A stretch of DNA of 64,000 nucleotides from Jaltomata sinuosa (taxonomy: Eukaryota > Streptophyta > Magnoliopsida > Solanales > Solanaceae). Position 1 is the stretch's first letter. Each line of letters begins with the position of its first letter. Under the pieces are notes generated by a model that searched no databases, was not told where the DNA came from, and saw only the letters and a list, made by a program, of their open reading frames with translations. Below are positions 57,967-64,000 of this stretch, in pieces. The DNA lies in the NCBI GenBank assembly GCA_003996215.1, contig QJPP01007580.1:62001-126000 (forward strand), given 5' to 3'. The position numbers were made by a program, and so were the translations under genes.

Positions 57967-59404
57967 ACATGATTGAAATACAGGTAGAATGGTTCGCAAG
58001 CAAGTCTATAGTACTGAAGAGCCCCAGAAAGCCTAAGGAACTAGAAAGGTCTGTAGATGCTTTGAGCATCACCGAGAAGCAGTAATTTGTTGTGCTAGTG
58101 TCGGCTGAAAAAGAGTTCATAATTGAAGCCACCGTGACTCACAACATGACAAGATCTGGGAGATGTTATGTCCCCGATAATCTGGAAGATGATGCTTATT
58201 AGAAGAGTCTGCAGAAAAGGCCAATCACTGAAGGTGAAGCAGAAGAATTTTGGAGGAGGATGCAACCCAAAGAGTATTCGATCGAGAAGCATTTAGAAAA
58301 GATCCCAGCTCAGATTTCTATTTGGGATTTGTTGATGAGTTCCCAATACCACATACAAGCGTTACTCAAGGTTCTAAATGAATCTTACGTGCCCACGGGT
58401 ACCATTGTAGAAAATTTGACTGCCATGGCAAGCCAAGTCCTAGGAAGCTACCGCATCTGTTTCAGTGAAGATGAGTTGCCTTTTGAAGGCGTGATGCACA
58501 ACAAGGCTCTACATATCACTACTCAGAGTCAAGAAAAGGTCGCGAACAGGGTAATGATCGATGATGGATCAGGATTGAACATCTCTCCATTATCTACACT
58601 GACCTAGTTGGAATACGATTTGGGGAAGATTCGTCAAAGCAGGATCAATGTGAGAGCCTTTGATGGAGGCCAGAGAGATACCCTTGGAGAAGTCAACTTA
58701 TACATCCCTATGGGACCCGCTGAATTTAGGACAGAGATACAGGTCATGGATATTACCACTAGTTACAATTTGCTTTTGGGGAGGCCATGGATTCACGAAG
58801 CCGGAGCTGTGCCATCTACCCTACACCAGATGCTAAAATTTGTTTGGGAAGGGCAGGAAGTAGTGATTCATGGAAAGGGAAGCCACCTAAGTCACCCAAA
58901 TGGTTGTGTCCCCATAATCAAAGAGGTCCCGAAAGGGAGTGACTTCTACACGGTGGAAACTGTGAATGCCACAGAAGAGGACCTAGATCCTCAAACACCC
59001 ATGCCACCCATTTACAAGATTCTTGCGACCACAATGCTGAGGTGTGGTTATGAACCAGGCTAGGGACTAAGAAGGAACTCTGACGGTCGGATCGAACCAT
59101 TGAGTATACATGGATAGTTGAGCAAGCACGGATTGGGGTATGTGATCCAAGAAGGTGAAGCCAACAACAAAGAAAGGAAGAGGTCAGGACTGCCCAAGCC
59201 TCTTCCTCATTTGTATCAATCGTTCCCAGTATGTGTTAGTCCTCCAAGCGATGGGTTGGAGGATGGAATAGGGGATCTGTTTGAGGAGTGTGATGCTATC
59301 GCGGAAGAAGCACCCAAAACAAACACAATCAAGAACATCGAACCCGACAAGAAGTTGCAAAACTGGGTCGCCACTCCTTTGGCTACTCTCCACTCGGCTG
59401 GGTA
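57967..59404 (+). pseudogene. Protease region and G-patch-like segment of element F
   Basis: After a linker (VTHNMTRSGRCYVPD, EFWRRMQPKEYSIEKHLEKIPAQISIWDLLMSS) comes the aspartic protease: MIDDGSGLNISPL (active site D-G-S), then YIPMGPAEFRTEIQVMDITTSYNLLLGRPWIHEAGAVPSTLHQ. Further on is a G-patch-like MLRCGYEPG...GLGYVIQEG segment, which Tat/Ogre elements carry after protease. Stops fall at about 58083, 58200, 58605, 59061 and 59115, otherwise the main frame is kept. The coding stretch ends at 59403, before the intron-like gap. Confidence 0.85.
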
Positions 59405-59653
59405 GACAAAACAATGTTTTACAAAATTTGGCAACGGTCCGGATGAGGCTCCACAACCCACCCTTTATGTTTTAAATTTCCTCATACTGTTTACTACTGT
59501 CCAAAAGGCGCACATGCATTTATGTAGCTGGTAGCCATAGTTTGTACATTTTTTTGGATTTTAAATGAAAGCCTCCTTATTTTAAAAATATCTGTCGTTC
59601 AAAATTATTTGTGCTTGCTTGTTATTTTCTAACCTGTTTCATTTTGATTTCAG
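59405..59653 (+). other. Probable intron between protease and RT of element F
   Basis: This non-coding, T-rich gap of about 250 bp ends in TTTTGATTTCAG (AG at 59652-59653). Ogre elements are known to have a spliced intron between protease and RT. The donor is not certain; GGGTAGACA at about 59399 and GGTAGCC at about 59530 are candidates. Confidence 0.6.
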
Positions 59654-60780
59654 TAATAATAAGATAAAACCTACCACTATCATGTCGTGTCAAGATATTA
59701 ATGAACAAACTGAGTAAGATGATGATGATTTCGAGGAATATGATGAGGAAACTATAGTTCTTAAGGAACTGGCAGAAGAATTAAAAGACTTTGAGAACTG
59801 GGAAAATCCTAATCTTGAGGAAACCGAGGCAATCAATCTAGGAGACAACCAAGAGGTCAGAGAAACCAAAATCAGTGTCCATCTGACAGAAGCACAGAAA
59901 AAGGAACTCATTAAGTTACTCCGAGAGTACATCGACATATTCTCTTGGGCCTAAAGTGATATGCCAAGGCTAAGCACATACATAGTCTCCCACAAGCTGC
60001 CTATTGATCCATGGTTTGATCCAATCAAGCAGAAGATTCAAAAGTTCAAGCCAGAACTAAGTTTGAGAATCAAGGAAGAAGTGACCAAACAAATTCAGTC
60101 CGGAGTTGTGGAAGTCAGAAAATATCCAACTTGGTTGGCCAACATTGTCCCAGTTCTTAAGAAAGATGGGAAGATCAGAATCTATGTCGATTATCGAGAC
60201 CTGAACAGGGCCACTCTTAAAGACAACTTTTCATTGCCCAATATTCATATCCTTATCGACAACTGCGCGAAGCACGAGATACAGTTGTTCATGGATTGTT
60301 TTCCCCGGTACCATCAGATCTTAATGGATGAAGAAGATGCGGAGAAAATAGCCTTTATCACCCCCTGGGTATCTACCATTACCGAGTGATGACTTTTGGT
60401 CTCAAAAATACAGGTGCTACTTATATGTGGGCCATGACAACCATTTTTTATGATATGATTCACAAAGAGATTGAGGTGTACGTGGATGATCTGATTCTCA
60501 AATCCCGTAAAAGTTTGGATCACTTAAATCATCTAAGGAGGTTCTTTGACCGACTCAGAAAATACAACCTGAAGCTGAATCCCACAAAGTGTGCTTTTGT
60601 AGTGCCAGCTGACAAGCTATTGGGATTTATAGTCAGTAGAAGGGGCATCAAGCTCGATCCTTCAAAGATCAAAGCAATTCAGGAGTTGCCTCCCCCGAAG
60701 ACCAAGAAAGAAGTCATGAGTTTCCTAGAAAGATTAAATTATATTAGTCGGTTCATAGCCCAATCAACGGTTATTTGTTA
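59654..60780 (+). pseudogene. Reverse transcriptase of element F
   Basis: A very acidic lead-in (DDDDFEEYDEETIVLKELAEELKDFENW) reaches KELIKLLREYIDIFSWA and a stop. The RT body is 59961-60389 (KQIQSGVVEVRKYPTWLANIVPVLKKDGKIRIYVDYRDLNRAT, DNCAKHEIQLFMDCFPRYHQI). After a one-frame shift near 60375 it is 60386-60781 with FGLKNTGATYMWAM and the catalytic box EVYVDDLILKS (Y-V-D-D). The thumb follows (LNPTKCAFVVPADKLLGFIVSRRGIKLDPSKI). The palm Asp that is often in FMDGFSGY is kept as FMDCFPRY. A stop at 60779 ends this stretch. Confidence 0.9.
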
Positions 60781-61309
60781 AACCATTTTCAAGTTATTGA
60801 AGAAAGATGCGCTGACTAATTGGACCAAGGAGTGCCAGCAAGCTTTTGATCGCATCAAGGACTACTTGTCCCGTCCTTCGATATTGGTTCCTCTAAGAGA
60901 AGGGAGCCCATTATTAATGTATCTGTCGGTTTCAGAAAATTCCTTCAGGTGTGTCGTGGGACAACATGATGAAACTGGAAAGAAAGAACGAGCGATTTAT
61001 TATCTGAGTAAAAAGTGCACTCCATGCGAGGCTCGTTAAACTTTGCTAGAAAAGACTTGTTGTGCGTTGACTTGGGTCTCCCAGAAGTTGAGGCACTATT
61101 TTTCATCCTATACGACATATCTTATTTCCAGAATGGATCCCCTGAAGTACATATTCCAAAAGTCCATGCCTACGAGAAAGTTGGCCAAATGGCAGATGTT
61201 GCTATGTGAGTTCGAAATCATCTATGTGACTCAAAAAACAATCAAGGGACAGGCCTTAGTGAACCATCTGGCAGAAAACCTGGTTGATGAAGATTATGAG
61301 CCACTCTGA
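60781..61309 (+). pseudogene. Ty3/gypsy RNase H of element F
   Basis: Pieces are 60797-61039 (NWTKECQQAFDRIKDYLSRP, then PLLMYLSVSENSFRCVVGQHDETGKKERAIYYLSKKC) and 61043-61309 (LEKTCCALTWVSQKLRHYF, MDPLKYIFQKSMPTRKLAKWQMLLCEFEIIYVTQ). In the usual first catalytic position (Y-x-A-x-S...) the Asp is not seen, as is common in Tat elements, whose first RNase H is thought to have degenerated. A stop and a shift at about 61040 divide the two parts. Confidence 0.83.
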
Positions 61310-61840
61310 ACTTACTTCCTCGATGAATAGATTTTATTTGTAGGTAAGGATATTGCTGAGTCGTACCCTGGTTGGATATTGTTCTTTGACGGAGTGGTCA
61401 ACTTTAAAGGTTTGGGCATCGGAGTAGTATTGGTATCAGAAATTGGTCAACACTACCTAGTGACAGCTAAACTTCGTTTCCCGTGCACTAATAACATGGC
61501 TGAGTACGAAGCTTGTATTCTCGTTATCCAACTGGCTATTGATATGAATATCTGAGAAATTTTGGTCATAGGTGATTTTGACTTGCTAATTCACCAAGTT
61601 CAAGGTAACTGGGCCGTGAAGAACCCCAAGATTATGTCATTCATAAGGATGGTCCAGAATATGTGCAAGAGATTCAAAAAGATCGAGTTCAAACATACTC
61701 CAAGGATTCAGAATGAGTTTGCCGATGCCTTGGCAACCATATCCTCCATGATTCAACATCCTGATCAGAATTATATTGATCCATTAATAATAGGTCTCAA
61801 AAACAAAATTTGCGGACTATGCGCAAGTTGAAGCAGAATC
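61310..61840 (+). pseudogene. Second, archaeal-type RNase H of element F
   Basis: After a connecting segment comes GWILFFDGVVNFKGLGIGVVLVS with the first acidic residue in FFDG, then NNMAEYEACILVIQLAID with the Glu. After a stop at about 61552, ILVIGDFDLLIHQVQGNW has the next Asp (normally G-D-S), and a further stretch ends ADALATISSMI. This extra domain, additional to the gypsy-type RNase H, marks the Tat/Ogre lineage. All three visible acidic positions are kept. Confidence 0.85.
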
Positions 61841-63250
61841 AGATGGAAAACCATGGTACTATGATATCAAGAGGTATCTGGAAGTTGGAGTCTACCCCAA
61901 AGATGTGACTGCCAACCAAAAGAAAATCATTCACTGAATGGCTAACAACTCTTTCCTGAACAGAGAAATCCTGTATAGGAGGACTCCAGACCTTGGGTTC
62001 TTAAGATGCATTGATTCGGTTGAAGCCACAAGACTATTGGAAGAGGTACACGCTGGAGTGTGTAGTCCCCACATGAATGGGTTCACCCTAGCCAAGAAGA
62101 TCTTGCGAACTGGATACCTTTGGATGACCATGGAAAACGACTGTAGCAAGTTCGTACAAAAATGTCACAAGTGCCAGTTCCACAGAGATTTGATTCGAGT
62201 ACCACCTAGCGATCTTTATGCAATGAGCGCACCTTGGCCTTATGTAGCCTAGGGCATGGATATCATTGGTCCCGTCGAGCTGTCTGCCTTGAATGGACAC
62301 ATATTCATTTTGGTAGCTATGGATTACTTCACCAAGTGGGTAGAAGTTGCTTCTTACAATTCTGTGACCAAGAAGGTTGTAGCCGATTTTGTTAAAAACA
62401 ACCTAATTTGTCGATTCGGGATCCCCGAGTCAATTATTACCAACAATGGAACAAATCTGAACAGCCACTTGATGAAAGAAATATGTGAGAAATTCAAGAT
62501 CACTCACCGTAATTCAACCGCATACCGGCCACAAATGAATGGAGCTGTGGAAGCCGCTAACAAGAATATCAAGAATATCTTGAGAAATATTATCGACCAT
62601 CACTGATCTTGGCACAAGATGTTGCCGTATTATTAATTGGGATACCGGAAGACCATCAGTACTTTGACCAGGGAGACCCCTTATATGTTGGTGTATGGTT
62701 CGGAAGCAGTGATACCTGCGGAAGTTGAAATACCATCTCTTAGGATCATTCGAGAAGCCGGACTGAACAATGAAGAATGGGTTTGTTCACATCATGAGAA
62801 ACTCATATTCTCGCAGCAAGCATATTCAAGTACCGAACAGCCCAAGGAGTAGGCTTTCCGATGCTGAACTATATTCCTTAGGTTCGGAGGTTCATAGGTT
62901 CATAGGAGGAGCCTTATGTCTACGGCCCTTCTTTCTAAAAAGTGGAGTTTTGACTGACTCTCTGTGCCTATGTGTGAAAACGAGTTAGTTTCGTATGCCA
63001 TGGTCAGTTGTACCATCAATGAATGATTCAATAAAAGAGTGAGAGCTCGTATGTTTACCATAGGAAAACTGGTTCCCAAGCGCATTATTCCCCACCAGGA
63101 GGAATACAAAGAAAAGTTTGCACCCAATTAGAAAGGCCCGTATGTCATCCAAAAAGTGTTATCTGGAGGAGCTATGATCCTATGTGAAATGGACGGTCAG
63201 TGTGGACCAAACCGATCAATTCTGATGTTGTGAAGAGATACTTTGTTTAG
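61841..63250 (+). pseudogene. Integrase of element F
   Basis: The zinc finger is seen in H-AGVCSPHMNG (61938-62252) and CSKFVQKCHKCQFH. The catalytic core follows a stop: GMDIIGPVELSALNGHIFILVAMDYFTKWVE with the first Asp, then IITNNGTNLNS where the second catalytic Asp is replaced by Asn, and NGAVEAANKNIKNIL with the Glu. The segment TRETPYMLVYGSEAVIPAEVEIPS follows after stops at 62604 and 62634. The C-terminal part is broken but readable (FNKRVRARMFTIGKLVPKRI, KGPYVIQKVLSGGAMILCEMDG) to about 63250. No chromodomain, as expected for Tat. Confidence 0.88.
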
Positions 63251-63640
63251 GGATAGTTTTCCTTTAATTTCCTTTCCCTATAATCGCATTTCCTGATTGT
63301 AATCATTTTATGCTTTGTAATAGCTTAAAACATCCCTATCCTTTTGTACGAACTACTCCCTATCCTCTTGTACGAACTACGTCTGACCTGAATTCTCAAA
63401 AATGAGATACGTAGGTGGCCTGTGTCGGCTTCGGTCAACCCCTTAGGAAAATCTATCTTTCCCCTTCCCTTATCCTGAACTACGTTTGACCTGAATTCTC
63501 AAGAATGATCTATGTAGGCGGCCAGTGTCGGCCTCGGTCACCCCTTTAGTTATTTCCATCATTCTCCCACTTCAAGTGTGGGAACTACATTTGATCTGAT
63601 TACTGCCTCAACGGGATACGTAGGAACCACAACGGTTCGG
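63251..63640 (+). repeat. Repeated GAACTACGT/GATACGTAGG modules after F integrase
   Basis: Three copies of a roughly 45-bp module (63373-63420, 63477-63522, 63581-63625) combine GAACTACGTTTGACCTGAAT and GAGATACGTAGG-type ends, two of them followed by GTGTCGGC-TCGGTCA. The first copy of the family is before gag at 55558-55605. No coding sequence. Confidence 0.75.
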
Positions 63641-64000
63641 TCATATCACCCCAGGAAATGGAAACTGGGGCAGAAACTTTGAGAAAGGAATCTCAAAAAT
63701 TCAGAAGATGAACGTCGATGCCAACAAGACAAGAGGATGCTTGTAGATACATAAATGCCATAATGGTTCATCCGTATCGCCCAGGAAATGGAAACTGGGG
63801 CAGAATTTTTGAGAAAGGAATCTCAAAAATTCAGAAGATGAAGGTTGTTGCCAACAAGAGAAGAGGATGCTTGTAGATACGTAAATGCCACAATAGTTCA
63901 TCCGTATCGCCTAGGAAATGGAAACTGGGGAAGAATTTTTGAGAAAGGAATCTCAAAAATTAAGAAGACGAAGAGCGTTAGACTCCGAAGAGTTCCCCAA
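63641..64000 (+). repeat. 130-bp tandem repeat in 3' region of F
   Basis: GGAAATGGAAACTGGGG occurs at 63654, 63784 and 63914, a period of 130 bp. Units also share GAGAAAGGAATCTCAAAAAT and GAAGAGGATGCTTGTAGATAC-like parts. The third unit diverges in its last 40 bases and runs to the window end. Tandem repeats between pol and the 3' LTR are usual in Ogre elements. Confidence 0.9.

Larger units (their letters stand above)
40901..64000 (+). mobile_element. Element F: Ogre/Tat-type Ty3/gypsy retrotransposon, 5' LTR to 3' region
   Basis: F has a 4-kb LTR, a tRNA-Arg-like primer site, an ORF1 before gag, gag, protease, an intron-like gap, RT, RNase H plus a second archaeal-type RNase H, integrase and a tandem-repeat 3' region. 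The primer site, the ORF1 and the double RNase H together define the Ogre/Tat group. E interrupts it at 47962-54798. Without E, about 16.3 kb are visible and the 3' LTR is still missing. Stops and frameshifts occur in every gene, so it is not autonomous today. Confidence 0.88.

Overview
The window is plant nuclear heterochromatin-type DNA made almost entirely of LTR retrotransposons inserted into one another. I see no host gene, rRNA or tRNA gene, prokaryotic feature or CRISPR array. The element types (Tekay/Del chromovirus with LTRs beginning TGTAACAC, Athila-type elements with a tRNA-Asp-like primer site, an Ogre/Tat element with a tRNA-Arg-like primer site) and the AT-rich base composition fit a large-genome eudicot. 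The style of the LTRs suggests Solanaceae, but that is an inference from memory of such repeats and was not searched.

Layout, with working names. (1) 1-4063: 3' part of D, an Athila-type element on +, ending in a 1.57-kb LTR. (2) 4064-8922 and 17522-17861: 5' half of A, a Ty3/gypsy element on -, interrupted by D on the left and by L. (3) 8923-17516: L, a complete 8.6-kb non-coding LTR element (LARD-like) with 3.2-kb LTRs and target duplication CATAC, inside the LTR of A. (4) 17862-21253: B, a relative of A on -, reduced here to gag start and 5' LTR. (5) 21254-30414, continuing after 39283: C, an Athila-type element on - with broken gag, protease, RT, RNase H, integrase and a third ORF. (6) 30415-39278: T, a complete but dead Tekay chromovirus on +, target duplication TATAG, inside the 5' LTR of C. 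(7) 39284-40900: the rest of the C LTR region, a GA-rich stretch, a hairpin and a further LTR fragment (G). (8) 40901-64000: F, an Ogre/Tat element on + with a 4-kb 5' LTR, ORF1, a second pre-gag ORF, gag, protease, intron, RT, double RNase H, integrase and the start of the 3' region. (9) 47962-54798: E, a young Athila-type element on - with target duplication CCCAT, inserted in the pre-gag ORF of F.

The relative order of insertion can be read from the nesting: B in C, A in B, then D and L in A; T in C; F in G; E in F. E is clearly the youngest: by eye its two LTRs differ by about seven substitutions and one single-base indel over 1.3 kb. E keeps gag and protease only, has two in-frame stops even there, and has no RT or integrase, so it must have been moved by another element's enzymes.

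The most notable unexplained pattern is a cassette of short palindromes in the LTRs. Each family has its own motif (for example CCGCTATAGCGG in L, TGACGGACCGTCA in E, CCACGAGTCGTGG in D). In several families, most clearly D, E and A, the cassette sits just upstream of the likely TATA box. The same arrangement occurs inside C before its third ORF. All identity values and boundaries here were read by eye.
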